Shown one piece after another: positions 17,283-26,519 of a stretch of DNA of 64,000 bases; the first letter of the stretch is position 1; every line of letters starts with the position of its first letter. Origin of the DNA: UBA11524 sp051886675 (GTDB lineage: Bacteria > Bacillota > Clostridia > Christensenellales > Aristaeellaceae); contig JBJEYH010000350.1 in the NCBI GenBank assembly GCA_051886675.1, forward strand, positions 50,722-114,721, written 5' to 3'. The position numbers and the translations under genes are program-made. The notes beneath the pieces are model-generated. The model did no database searches. It saw nothing but the letters and a program-made list of their open reading frames with translations, and was not told the DNA's origin.

Positions 17283-18638
17283 ATGAATGCAGAGGAACAG
17301 GGACGTTTCAACCGGGAACTGATGACGCTTGCCATACCGCTGGCCCTGCAGAGCCTGCTCAACGCCCTGGTCGGGGCGTCGGACGCACTGATGCTCGGCA
17401 GGCTTACGCAGGACGCGATTGCCGCCGTCTCCCTGGCGAACCAGGTGTCCTTTGTGATGTCGCTGTTCAACGGCGCGGCGATCGGCACGGCCGGGGTGCT
17501 GATCGGCCAGTACCGGGGCAAGGGGGACGACCTGAACGCGCAGCGCTTTCTGGGCATGGCGGTCCGCCAGACGGCGGTCATCTCGCTGGTGTTTTTCCTG
17601 CTGGCCTTCAGCGTGCCGGACAGGCTCATGGCGGTCTTCACAGCGGAAGCGGAGCTGATCAGGATCGGCGCGGACTATCTGCGGATCGTCAGCTTTTCCT
17701 ACCTGTTCGCGGGGGTGTCCCAGTGCTTCCTGATGATGATGAAGGTGACGGACGCCGCCCGGCTGAGCGTGCGGATATCCGCGGTGACCGTCGCGGTGGA
17801 CATGACGGCTGATCTGTTCCTGATCTACGGGGCGGGGCCGTTCCGGGGGCTTGGCGCCAATGGCGCGGCCTGGTCGACCATCGTCGTGGAGGCCGTCGCG
17901 CTTGTGTGGTGCCTGGCCTGGATGCGGAAAAACCCGCGCGTCGCCCTGAAACGCGGCACCCTGTTCTTTTTCTCCGGGAAGCACCGGGCGGACGCCTGGA
18001 AAATCCTGCCCGGCATGCTGGCCAGCAACCTGTCCTGGGGCCTGAGCATGACGGTGCATGCCGTCATCCTCGGGCATCTGGGGGCGGACGCGGCGGCGGC
18101 AAGCTCGGTCACGGCCGTTGCGCAGCAGCTGATCCAGTGCCTGACGCAGGGACTGTCCGCCGGCGCGGGCATCATGATCAGCCGGCTGCTGGGGCAGAAT
18201 CTGCTGGACAAGGCCAGGCAGTATGGCGAGGGCTTCTGGCGCGTGGCGAGATGGAGCGGCCTTGTGAACGTCGGACTGATCTGCCTCGTGGGGCCGCTGG
18301 TCTATGCCTTCTACGTGCTGGAGCCTGTGGCGAAGGGCTATCTGATCCGGATGCTGGCGTTCAGCGCGGCGTACATGTTCGCCTATGCCTACAACACGAT
18401 CATCACCTGCGGCGTGTTTCCCGCCGGCGGCGACAGCCGCTACGACGCGATCAGCGTGTTTTTCGCCACCTGGTGCTTTGCCGTGCCGCTGGCGCTGCTG
18501 GGCTGCTTCGTGTTCCGCTGGCCCGTGATGGCGGTCTACGCCGTGATGTGCATGGATGAGATTGTCAAGGTGCCCTTCATCCGCCGCCGCTACAACCGCG
18601 GCCTGTGGGTGAACAACCTGACGCGGGAAAGCGCATAG
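17283..18638 (+). CDS. MATE-family multidrug/metabolite exporter
   Basis: A 451-residue membrane protein with about 12 hydrophobic segments. The first, IPLALQSLLNALVGASDALMLG, has the MATE signature pattern, and a second copy of the half-transporter pattern follows after residue 230. Family members exchange Na+ or H+ for cationic compounds. The ATG at 17283 has AGGAG 11 bases upstream, giving the normal family length of about 450. It stands alone behind its own promoter; substrate is unknown. Confidence 0.92.
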   Translation: MNAEEQGRFNRELMTLAIPLALQSLLNALVGASDALMLGRLTQDAIAAVSLANQVSFVMSLFNGAAIGTAGVLIGQYRGKGDDLNAQRFLGMAVRQTAVISLVFFLLAFSVPDRLMAVFTAEAELIRIGADYLRIVSFSYLFAGVSQCFLMMMKVTDAARLSVRISAVTVAVDMTADLFLIYGAGPFRGLGANGAAWSTIVVEAVALVWCLAWMRKNPRVALKRGTLFFFSGKHRADAWKILPGMLASNLSWGLSMTVHAVILGHLGADAAAASSVTAVAQQLIQCLTQGLSAGAGIMISRLLGQNLLDKARQYGEGFWRVARWSGLVNVGLICLVGPLVYAFYVLEPVAKGYLIRMLAFSAAYMFAYAYNTIITCGVFPAGGDSRYDAISVFFATWCFAVPLALLGCFVFRWPVMAVYAVMCMDEIVKVPFIRRRYNRGLWVNNLTRESA

Positions 18639-18763
18639 CGTCCGTCCCGCGCAAGCGCCTCAGGAGGCGGAACCCCGCCGGAAAAATCAGCCGCTGCGGG
18701 GGATGCAAACCTGGGGAAAATGTGCTATCATGGCGGTGGAACAAACCCGGAGGGAGGCGCAGC

Positions 18764-19000
18764 ATGGCCAGCTATCTGATCAAGGACACCACCCGCGAGG
18801 AGCGGGAGCGGATCGTCGCCGAGGCGCTGGGGAATATTTCCGCGGCCTGCGACGGCTGCAGCGCGGGCATTGTGGAGATGTACCAGGAGTACATCGACGG
18901 CCTGAAGGAGCTGCGGGAGGTGAACATGGCGTTCAACAGCCGGTACGTATCCGGCCGTCAGGGTCCGCCGGAACGCACGGGCTGCGGCATGGGCCGCTGA
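18764..19000 (+). CDS. Small conserved protein of unknown function (78 aa)
   Basis: The ATG at 18764 has GGAGGGAGG upstream and the gene ends in an intrinsic terminator, so this is a real single-gene unit. The protein is highly charged, starts ASYLIKDTTREERERIV and has a CDGCSAGI motif with two cysteines three apart, followed by an amphipathic helix. It resembles small hypothetical proteins common in gut Clostridia. No enzyme motif is seen; the CxxC might bind a metal. A possible promoter is ATGCAA-17-TATCAT at 18703-18731. Confidence 0.75.
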   Translation: MASYLIKDTTREERERIVAEALGNISAACDGCSAGIVEMYQEYIDGLKELREVNMAFNSRYVSGRQGPPERTGCGMGR

Positions 19001-19015
19001 GAGGCGCAAAAGGAC

Positions 19016-19043
19016 GACGCGACAGGAGATCGCGTCTCTTTTT
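19016..19043 (+). terminator. Intrinsic terminator of the 78-aa gene
   Basis: GACGCGA (19016-19022) pairs with TCGCGTC (19030-19036), followed by TCTTTTTG. Confidence 0.8.
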
Positions 19044-19073
19044 GTATGGGAAGCAGCGGCGCTTTTCCGGGGG

Positions 19074-19102
19074 TTGCGCCGCCCTGCCTTCCATGATACA
19101 AT
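19074..19102 (+). promoter_or_regulatory. Promoter of the GH30 gene
   Basis: TTGCGC (19074-19079), 17 bp, TACAAT (19097-19102), 45 bp before the ATG at 19148. Confidence 0.55.
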
Positions 19103-19147
19103 GCAGGCAAATCCTGCGCATAAGCAGCGGAAAGGTGGATTCGTCCC

Positions 19148-20662
19148 ATGACAGGCAAACGTATGACGCGTCTGTTGCTCATCCTGCTGGGCTGCAGCAT
19201 TGCAGGCAACGCCCTGGGCGCAGAATCAGAAACCATCACCGTGACCATGCGGAACGCCTCCGTCAGCAACGGCGGCGTGTACGAGGGCTGGGGAACAAGC
19301 CTGTGCTGGTGGGCCAACCGTCTGGGCTACTCGGACACGCTGGCGCAGCTGGCGGCCGATGCGCTCTATGGCGATGAGGGACTCCGGCTGAACATCATGC
19401 GCTACAATATCGGCGGCGGCGATGATCCCACGCATCACCACATTACGCGCACGGACTCCGCGATTCCGGGCTGGATGCGGTGGGACGAAGAGCAGCAGCG
19501 CTTCGTGTACGACTACACCGCCGATCACAACCAGCTCAATGTGCTGCTGCGCGCCGTGGAGGCTGCGGGCGACGACGCCCTGGTGGAGGTGTTTTCCAAC
19601 TCGCCGCCCTACTTCATGACCGTCAGCGGCTGTTCCTCCGGCGGGGTGGATCCCGGCAGCAACAACCTCCGCGAGGACTGCGTGACCGATTTCGCCGAAT
19701 ACCTGGTGCATGTGACGAACCATATCCAGCAGGAGCTGGGCGTGAAGGTGACCAGCCTTTCCCCCATGAACGAGCCCAACACCGACTACTGGCGCTGCTT
19801 CAGCGACAAGCAGGAGGGCTGTCACGTGGACGCGGGGGAGGCGCAGTCGCGCATCATCGAGGAGGTGGCCGGCGCCCTGGAACGCTGGGGCATTCACGAC
19901 GTCATCATCTCCGCCAGCGACGAAACCAGCCCCGACAGTCAGCTGCAGGCCTGGTATGCCTATTCCGACGCGGCCCGGGCGGCCATCGGACGGCTGAACA
20001 CCCACACCTACGGCGAGAACGGCATCGACGCGCTGGGCGCGCTTGCCCGGGAGCAGAACCTCCGCCTGTGGATGAGCGAGGTGGACGGCTCCGGCACCGC
20101 CGGCGACAAGGCCGGCGAGATGGGCGCCGCGCTGTGGCTGGGCCGGAAGATCATCTCCGACCTCAACGCCCTTTCGCCCTCCGCGTGGGTCATGTGGCAG
20201 GCCATCGACAATCATATTTCCGCCGAGGGCTACAACGGCAACCGCGATTACGGCATGGTGGATGTCAACCAGGGCTTCTGGGGCGTGGCCGTGGCCGATC
20301 ACGACCGCGGGGAAATCGTGCTGACGCAGAAGTACTACGGTCTGGGTCAGTTCACGCGCTACATCCGGCCCGGCAGCACGCTCATCCACTGCGGCAGCGA
20401 CGCCATCGCCGCCTACGATCCGGCGGACAGGGAGCTGGTCATCGTCGCGCTGAACACCTCGGCCGGGGAGAGGGACGTTTCCTTCGACCTTTCCTCCTTT
20501 GACACGGTGGGCGACGCCGCCCGGGTGATCCGCACCAGCGGCAGCATGGCCGATGGCGAGCACTGGGCCTGCCTGGATGATATCCCGCTTGCCGGCAAAA
20601 CCCTCACCGTCCGCCTCAGGGGCAACGCCATCACCACCTTCATCATCGGCGGCGTGGAGTGA
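19148..20662 (+). CDS. Secreted GH30 endo-beta-1,6-galactanase-like glycosidase
   Basis: A 504-residue protein with an N-terminal signal peptide (hydrophobic LLLILLGCSIAGNALG, cleavage near residue 25). Family 30 features are the N-terminal YEGWGTSLCWWANRLG, the acid/base Glu209 in LSPMNEPNTDY and the nucleophile Glu311 in LWMSEVDG. A beta-sandwich closes the protein (AYDPADRELVIVALN). The GWGTSLCWWA start and the overall layout are closest to the endo-beta-1,6-galactanases of GH30 that cut side chains of type II arabinogalactan. It is the only clearly secreted glycosidase in the window, so it may make the oligosaccharides used by the cytoplasmic GH2, GH35, GH51 and GH29 enzymes. The cysteine in LLGCSIAG could be a lipobox, which would tether it. 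Confidence 0.88.
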   Translation: MTGKRMTRLLLILLGCSIAGNALGAESETITVTMRNASVSNGGVYEGWGTSLCWWANRLGYSDTLAQLAADALYGDEGLRLNIMRYNIGGGDDPTHHHITRTDSAIPGWMRWDEEQQRFVYDYTADHNQLNVLLRAVEAAGDDALVEVFSNSPPYFMTVSGCSSGGVDPGSNNLREDCVTDFAEYLVHVTNHIQQELGVKVTSLSPMNEPNTDYWRCFSDKQEGCHVDAGEAQSRIIEEVAGALERWGIHDVIISASDETSPDSQLQAWYAYSDAARAAIGRLNTHTYGENGIDALGALAREQNLRLWMSEVDGSGTAGDKAGEMGAALWLGRKIISDLNALSPSAWVMWQAIDNHISAEGYNGNRDYGMVDVNQGFWGVAVADHDRGEIVLTQKYYGLGQFTRYIRPGSTLIHCGSDAIAAYDPADRELVIVALNTSAGERDVSFDLSSFDTVGDAARVIRTSGSMADGEHWACLDDIPLAGKTLTVRLRGNAITTFIIGGVE

Positions 20663-20733
20663 GGACGTCCGCCGCGCGTGTCCGCCATCGTTCCGCCCGG
20701 CGTGACGCCTGTCATGCCGCTTCCAGCACACAG

Positions 20734-20772
20734 CAGGAGCAGACCGCCGCGCCAGGCAGTTTGCTCCTGTTT
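20734..20772 (+). terminator. Weak terminator after the GH30 gene
   Basis: CAGGAGCA (20734-20741) pairs with TGCTCCTG (20762-20769), then TTT. The loop is long and the T-tract short. Confidence 0.35.
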
Positions 20773-20832
20773 CGCTGGACGGCTCGCGGCGCGGGGAGGG
20801 CGGCGCCGAATCTTCGCCGGGTCATGTTCCCT

Positions 20833-20861
20833 TTGCCATTGTGGAGCATGTGCGGTATAAT
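20833..20861 (+). promoter_or_regulatory. Promoter of the PLD-helicase gene
   Basis: TTGCCA (20833-20838), 17 bp, perfect TATAAT (20856-20861), 58 bp before the ATG at 20920. Confidence 0.8.
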
Positions 20862-20919
20862 CAGCAGCAAGCACAGCTCTTCCCGCTGCCGACGAATTGT
20901 CTGAAGGGAGAATCCGCCC

Positions 20920-23900
20920 ATGCTGCACCCCGGTCTCTACGAGCAGGTCATCAACCGCGCGCTGAAGGGCGAGCTGTCCGGGATTCCGGAGGCCCGCAAG
21001 GCCGTTGCGCCCATTGATCAGGCGGAGGCCTCGAAAGTCCTCGCGCAATACCTTGCGGACGTGGTGCACAAGGCCCTGGACAACGTGCTGGACAACGGCG
21101 GCACGATCGCCGCGCAGGTGGAGCTGACCAATCAGGTGGTGAGCCTTCTTCAGCGCGCGACGCAGGAGAGCGACTTTGCCGCCATGAGCGTGGATCAGCG
21201 GGCGGAGCAGCTGCTGGCGCTGCTGCGGGAGAACGATCCGAGCCTGGCGGTGGGAAAAACCGCCGCGGACATGACGCGGCCCGAAACCTCCATTGCCCAG
21301 AGCTCCCTGTTCACCGGCGCGGTGCACGAGCCGCAGATGGTCACCGAGCTCAAGAAGGAGATCGCCTCCGCCGACCGGATCGACATGCTGGTATCCTTCA
21401 TCAAGTGGAGCGGCCTGCGGCTGATCATCGACGAGCTGCGGGCATTCACGCAGGGCGGCGGAGTGCTGCGCGTCATCACCACCTCCTACATGGGCGCGAC
21501 GGACGTGAAGGCCATCGAGGAGCTGCGCAGGCTGCCCAATACCCTCGTCAAGGTCAGCTATGACACCAGACGCACCCGCCTTCATGCCAAGACCTACGTG
21601 TTCTGTCGCGATACCGGGTTCACCACGGCCTATGTGGGCTCCTCGAACCTGTCCAACGCCGCGATTTCCAGCGGACTGGAATGGAACGTCAAGGTGACGA
21701 AACGGGATCTGCCGGAAACCATCGACAAGATCGCGGCGACCTTTGAAAGCTACTGGAACGCCAGCGAGTTCGAGTACTACGCCGAGGATCAGCGGGAACG
21801 CCTTGCCCGCGCGCTGAAGGCGGAGCGATACTTCGACCGCAACGGCGCGGAGCGATACACCATGGATGTGACGCCCTACGCCTATCAGCAGGAAATCCTC
21901 GACAGGCTGGAGGCCGAGCGCACGGTTCGCGGCTACAACCGCAACCTGATCGTGGCGGCTACCGGTACCGGCAAGACGGTCATCTCCGCGCTGGACTACA
22001 GGCGCTTCCGCGATCAGCACAGGGGACAGCCCTGCCGCTTGCTGTTCGTGGCGCACCGGGAGGAAATCCTCCGGCAGAGCCTGTACACCTTCCGCGCCGT
22101 GCTCAGGGACGCCAACTTCGGCGAGCTGTTCGTGGGAAGCAGCAGGCCCGGGAGCATCGACCACCTCTTCATGTCCATCCAGACCTTCAATTCGCAGGAT
22201 TTCGCCGCGAAAACCGCGCCCGATTATTATGACTTCATCGTCGTGGACGAGTTCCACCACGCCGCCGCCCCGACCTACCAAAGGCTGCTGGCCCACTATC
22301 AGCCGCGCATCCTGCTCGGCCTGACGGCGACGCCGGAACGCATGGACGGCAAGAGCATCCTCAGGTATTTCGGCGACCGGATCGCCGCGGAAATCCGCCT
22401 GCCGGAGGCCATCGACCGCAAGCTCCTGTGCCCGTTCCAGTATTTCGGCGTCACGGATACCGTGGACCTGGACGGCCTGCGCTGGACGCAGGGCGGCTAT
22501 GACAGGGGCGAGCTTTCCCGCATCTACACCCTGAGCGGCGCCGTGGCGAAGCGCCGCGCCGACCTGGTGGTGTCCTCGCTGCTCAGGTATGTGACGGACA
22601 TCGACGAGGTCAAGGGGCTGGGGTTCTGCGTCTCGGTGGAGCACGCGGACTTCATGGCGGCGCATTTCAACCAGTGCGGCATTCCGTCCATGTGCCTGAC
22701 GGGCCATTCCCCGGAGGAGGAAAGGCAATCCGCCAGACAGCGTCTGGTGGCCGGCGAGGTGCGCTTCATTTTCGTCGTGGACATCTACAACGAGGGCGTG
22801 GACATCCCCGAGGTCAACACGGTGCTGTTCCTGCGCCCCACGGAATCCCTGACGATCTTCCTGCAGCAGCTGGGCCGCGGCCTGCGCCTGTCGGACAACA
22901 AGGAATGCCTGACCGTGCTGGACTTCATCGGTCAGGCCAACCGGCGCTACAACTTTGAGGACAAGTTCGCCGCGCTGCTGAGCAACACGACGCACAGCGT
23001 CAGCCGCGAGATCAGGAACGGCTTCGTTTCCGCGCCGAAGGGCTGCTACATTCAGCTGGAGAAGAAGGCCGCGCAGATCATCCTGGACAACATCCGCGCC
23101 TCCTACGGCAACACGGCGGGGCTGATTGCCCGCATCGCCAGCTTCGCCGAGGACAGCGGACAGCCGCTGACCCTTGCGGGCTTCCTGGATTATTACCGCC
23201 TTGATCCGCGCGCCATCTACCGGTTTGCCTCCTTCTCCCGGCTCTGCGTCCGGGCGGATGTGCGGGAGGATTTCGCGGAGCCGGTGGAAGAAACCATGAC
23301 TAAGGCGTTCCCGAGGCTCGCGATGCTGGATTCCCGCCGCCTGATCCTCTTCCTGCAGGATCTTCTGCCGCGGCTGAACGACGTTGACTTTGCCGCCCTG
23401 CCCGAGGTGCAGAAGCGGATGCTGCGGATGTTCATGGTCACCGTCTGGGGGACGGCGGCGGAGGATCTGGGCAGCGACGAGGTGCTGGATCGCCTGTACG
23501 CGCTGGCCGACAGCCCCGTCATGCTCGGGGAGCTGATGGCGCTGCTGCGCTATCGCTTTGAGCAGATCGACTTCATCGACGAGCCGGTGGCGCTGGGCTT
23601 CGACTGTCCGCTGGATCTGCACTGCACCTACACCCGCGATCAGCTGCTGGTGGCGCTGGACTTCATGAAGCCCGCCACCGTCCGCGAGGGCGTGAAGTGG
23701 CTTCCGGACAAAAAGCTGGACGTGCTTCTTGTCACGCTGAACAAGGCGGACAGGGATTATTCGCCCACGACCATGTACAACGACTATTCCATCAGCGAGA
23801 GCCTGTTCCACTGGCAGAGCCAGAGCACGACCGCGGAGCAGTCGCCCACCGGACAGCGCTACATCCATCACCGGGAGCGCGGCAGCCGCGTGCTGCTGTT

Positions 23901-24075
23901 CGTCCGGGAGTTCAAAAACGACAGCCTCTCCGGCGGGGCGGCGGCGTACACCTTCCTCGGCACCGCCCAATACCTGAAGCACGAGGGCAGCCGGCCCATG
24001 AATATCACCTGGCGGCTGGACCGCCCGATTCCCGCGAAGTTCCTGAAAAAGACCAACAAGCTGGTGGCGGGATGA
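20920..24075 (+). CDS. PLD-like nuclease / superfamily 2 helicase / DUF3427 protein
   Basis: A 1051-residue multidomain protein. After an alpha-helical N-terminal 125 residues comes a phospholipase-D-like domain with the HxK motif in LHAKTYVF (His222, Lys224) and GSSNLSNAA. The helicase core has Walker A TGTGKT (348-353), DEFHH (Asp443), GLTATPERMDG and QQLGRGLRL (649-657). From about residue 700 to the end lies a DUF3427-type region. Such proteins are found as lone genes and in defence or repair contexts; the target is not established. The ATG at 20920 has AGGGAG upstream and a strong promoter precedes it. The gene is directly coupled (ATGA) to a decayed downstream gene. No restriction or methylase gene is nearby. 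Confidence 0.92.
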   Translation: MLHPGLYEQVINRALKGELSGIPEARKAVAPIDQAEASKVLAQYLADVVHKALDNVLDNGGTIAAQVELTNQVVSLLQRATQESDFAAMSVDQRAEQLLALLRENDPSLAVGKTAADMTRPETSIAQSSLFTGAVHEPQMVTELKKEIASADRIDMLVSFIKWSGLRLIIDELRAFTQGGGVLRVITTSYMGATDVKAIEELRRLPNTLVKVSYDTRRTRLHAKTYVFCRDTGFTTAYVGSSNLSNAAISSGLEWNVKVTKRDLPETIDKIAATFESYWNASEFEYYAEDQRERLARALKAERYFDRNGAERYTMDVTPYAYQQEILDRLEAERTVRGYNRNLIVAATGTGKTVISALDYRRFRDQHRGQPCRLLFVAHREEILRQSLYTFRAVLRDANFGELFVGSSRPGSIDHLFMSIQTFNSQDFAAKTAPDYYDFIVVDEFHHAAAPTYQRLLAHYQPRILLGLTATPERMDGKSILRYFGDRIAAEIRLPEAIDRKLLCPFQYFGVTDTVDLDGLRWTQGGYDRGELSRIYTLSGAVAKRRADLVVSSLLRYVTDIDEVKGLGFCVSVEHADFMAAHFNQCGIPSMCLTGHSPEEERQSARQRLVAGEVRFIFVVDIYNEGVDIPEVNTVLFLRPTESLTIFLQQLGRGLRLSDNKECLTVLDFIGQANRRYNFEDKFAALLSNTTHSVSREIRNGFVSAPKGCYIQLEKKAAQIILDNIRASYGNTAGLIARIASFAEDSGQPLTLAGFLDYYRLDPRAIYRFASFSRLCVRADVREDFAEPVEETMTKAFPRLAMLDSRRLILFLQDLLPRLNDVDFAALPEVQKRMLRMFMVTVWGTAAEDLGSDEVLDRLYALADSPVMLGELMALLRYRFEQIDFIDEPVALGFDCPLDLHCTYTRDQLLVALDFMKPATVREGVKWLPDKKLDVLLVTLNKADRDYSPTTMYNDYSISESLFHWQSQSTTAEQSPTGQRYIHHRERGSRVLLFVREFKNDSLSGGAAAYTFLGTAQYLKHEGSRPMNITWRLDRPIPAKFLKKTNKLVAG

Positions 24076-24918
24076 TGAGCATGCTTGCATCCGGGGATCC
24101 TGCGGCACCCGGGAAGACCGTTGCCTGGTATCATCTTCCGGGCCTGTTCGAGTTCACCGGCCTGTACCGCGCGTTCCTGCCGCTGCACCGTGGGCACAGG
24201 GACTGGTTCTACGACTGGTGCGGCATCGGCTCGATCTACGGCGCGCCGGCGGATTGCATCCGGGGCGGCGGGCGCGTCGGCGCGGAGGACTGCGATCCGC
24301 AGGCGGCCCTGGCGATGGCGCGGGCATACGGCATCTCCGCGCGGCTGACGTTCAGCAATTCGCTCCTGCGGGAGGAGCATCTTGCGGACAGGCGGTGCAA
24401 CGACCTTTGCCGATGCCTGACGCGGGCGGGGAGACGCAGAACGGCGTGATCGTCCATCCGGAGCTGCTGACGGACTGCATCCGGCGCAGGTATCCGGGGC
24501 TGTACCTGGCGTCCTCCACCACGAAGGCGCTGACGGACTTTGCGCAGCTGGAGCGCGAGCTCAGGCGGGAAGAATTCCGGTATGTCGTGCCGGATTTCCG
24601 GCAGAACAGGGCCTTTGACAGGCTGAACGCGCTGCCCGGGCCGCTCAGGGCGAAGGTGGAGTTCCTGTGCAACGAATGCTGCTGGTTCGGCTGCAGGGAC
24701 AGGGTGCAGTGCTGCGAGGCTGTCAGCCGGAAGGTTCTGGGGGGAGGAAGGCCCGGAGCATCGCCGCGCCGCGCCGGATGCCGGCGGGGGATACCGCTTC
24801 TCCAGGGCCATGGAACCCCCGGGGTTCATCGGCATCGGGGATATCGTGGATACCTACCTGCCCATGGGCTTTGATCAGTTCAAGATCGAGGGCCGCGGTC
24901 TGGGCAGCGCGCTGATGA
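24072..24918 (+). pseudogene. Decayed peptidase-U32-like gene
   Basis: A start ATG overlaps the helicase stop (ATGA). The reading frame begins MMSMLASGDPAAPGKT and continues to LADRRCNDLCRC. There a one-base deletion near 24419 moves it to the frame reading DAGGETQNGVIVHPELL. A one-base insertion in a run of six G near 24740 then restores the first frame, with EHRRAAPDAGGGYRFSRAMEPPGF and FDQFKIEGRGLG. The KIEGR-type motif and the cysteines in LCNECCWFGC resemble U32-family proteins. The remainder of the gene is missing after about 24918. Two frameshifts plus a lost 3' end make it nonfunctional unless the shifts are sequencing errors. Confidence 0.8.
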
Positions 24919-24983
24919 TGACCGGCGACCTTGCCGGGGCGTGCGGCGACTCCGTACCACGGCTTGCAGACGGGGCGGGAAAG

Positions 24984-25025
24984 TACAACAGGCCCGGCGG
25001 ACGCATGTCCGTCGGGCCTGTTGTA
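24984..25025 (-). terminator. Long hairpin ending the surface-protein gene
   Basis: Arms TACAACAGGCCCG (24984-24996) and CGGGCCTGTTGTA (25013-25025) are perfect, with further inner pairing. The U-tract is poor on both strands. It lies 20 bp past the stop at 25045. Confidence 0.6.
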
Positions 25026-25044
25026 TACCTGGGAGGGGATCAGC

Positions 25045-26418
25045 TTACGCGCGCTTGCGGGAGCGCAGCAGGGTGAACGCGCCCAAGCCGCACAGGGCCA
25101 GCAGCCCCACGTACAGCAGCAACGGGAAGCTGTCGCCGGTCTGGGGCGGATTCACCGGCGCCTGAAGGACGACGGAGAACTGCCCGTCCGCGCTGCGGGT
25201 GGTACCGTCGGGGTAGATGAAGCTCAGCGTGTGCACCGTGTCGGGGATGAGGCTGACGCCCTGCATATCCACCATGACGGTCGTGCCGGAGGCTGTGCCG
25301 GTGGCGGTGTAGATCTTCGGATTCAGCTTCTGGTTGTCCAGGCGGACGTACTGAAAGGTGTCGAGCGCACCGTTGGCCGTCATGATGAGCTTGCCGTTGG
25401 GCAGCACATACGCGTCGTGCGCCGCCATGGTGTACTTTTCGTTGTGCGTCTCGAACACAACCCGCTGCACAGGCTCCACGCTATCATTATAGTTGCCTTC
25501 GCTGTCGGCGCCGGTGATCCGACTGAAAATATCATCAGCACTGCCCGTAAGCTGCACGTCTTTCGTATCGTCATAGACGGCGATGTCGCCGCCCAGCGTC
25601 AGCGTACCCTTGAAATCGCATCCTGATGTCGATACACCCTCAGGTGCTTCTCCGTGGCCGAAGCCGATGGCCCTGCCGCAGTCATCTCCGCCAATGGCTG
25701 TCACCAGACCGCCGTTGATGGTCAATGCTGCGCCGTATCCAGCGTAATTAGCAAGCTCCCCTGTCGTGCTGACGTCGTAATTGGCGCCGCCGCCAATGCC
25801 CGCGGCGCCCGTGCCGCCCTGTGCGATGACAACGCCGCCGTTGATGATCACGGTTCCTGCGTTATTCAGTGCCTCGGTGCTTGAGCTGTACTTTCCGCCG
25901 ATGCCTGCGGCCCCATCAGCTCCGGTGACCTCGATGTAACCGCCGTTGATCGTCAGGGTAGCAGGAGTGTGAACAAAGATGCCCGCACGTTGTTCAGCGC
26001 CATTTGTGATGAGCCTGCCCATGCCGCCATCGGCAGGATTCAGGGACTGCGCATAGATGGTCAGGCTGGCGTCATTGCGGTTGTCCATCTCGGAACTGTT
26101 CGCCAGTATGATACTATCCGTGACGGTCAGCGTTGCGCCGTCCAGGAGAATCAGGTGAACGTCGCCGTACACACTCAAAGGAGCGTTGACTTCCACCGTC
26201 CCGCTGACGTAGTACCATTTTGTCTCGTCTGCCGCTCCGATACTCGTATCACCATTCACATATGACAGCGATGACTTAAAGTCCTCCGCCTCGGTTGTCG
26301 TCCGTTCATTGCCGTTCGCATCCAGATACATGACGGCGTTATCCGCCAGCGCCCCCGGCAGCGCCGCCAGCAGAAGCGCCAGTACGGTCAGCAGCATGAC
26401 GATTTTCTTCATGTGCAT
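25045..26418 (-). CDS. Wall-anchored surface protein with sortase signal
   Basis: A 457-residue protein with a signal peptide (IVMLLTVLALLLAALPGALA, cut near residue 25) and a C-terminal sorting signal: PPQTGD, a hydrophobic stretch, then the charged tail RSRKRA. The body is rich in Gly/Asn/Thr with repeated turns such as TLTINGGYIEV, VIINGGVVIA and ALTINGGLVTA, each about 25-35 residues apart, which suggests a right-handed beta-helix. GAAGIGG occurs twice. Adhesion or polysaccharide binding is likely. The start could be 26418 or 26412 (MKKIV). Its own strong promoter lies upstream. The first residue of the LPXTG motif is replaced by Pro. Confidence 0.85.
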   Translation of the reverse strand: MHMKKIVMLLTVLALLLAALPGALADNAVMYLDANGNERTTTEAEDFKSSLSYVNGDTSIGAADETKWYYVSGTVEVNAPLSVYGDVHLILLDGATLTVTDSIILANSSEMDNRNDASLTIYAQSLNPADGGMGRLITNGAEQRAGIFVHTPATLTINGGYIEVTGADGAAGIGGKYSSSTEALNNAGTVIINGGVVIAQGGTGAAGIGGGANYDVSTTGELANYAGYGAALTINGGLVTAIGGDDCGRAIGFGHGEAPEGVSTSGCDFKGTLTLGGDIAVYDDTKDVQLTGSADDIFSRITGADSEGNYNDSVEPVQRVVFETHNEKYTMAAHDAYVLPNGKLIMTANGALDTFQYVRLDNQKLNPKIYTATGTASGTTVMVDMQGVSLIPDTVHTLSFIYPDGTTRSADGQFSVVLQAPVNPPQTGDSFPLLLYVGLLALCGLGAFTLLRSRKRA

Positions 26419-26490
26419 GGTTCCCTTCCCTCTCGCAGCTGCAGCCGCTTACAGAAGTGCGTCAGCCGGGAGCCTGTTTGTTACAAATGT

Positions 26491-26519
26491 ATTATACAGA
26501 AATTTCTTTCCGATTTCAA
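26491..26519 (-). promoter_or_regulatory. Strong promoter of the surface-protein gene
   Basis: Minus-strand TTGAAA (26514-26519), 17 bp, TATAAT (26491-26496), 73 bp before the start. The rest of the 309-bp gap to 26727 shows nothing I recognise. Confidence 0.85.

Noticed and set aside
20413..24108. 1231-codon open frame antisense to the PLD-helicase
   Set aside because: A shadow of the helicase coding strand, with unnatural composition and no ribosome binding site.
20920..24918. Type I restriction-modification system
   Set aside because: The helicase resembles a restriction subunit, but there is no methylase or specificity gene, and its neighbour is a decayed U32-like gene.
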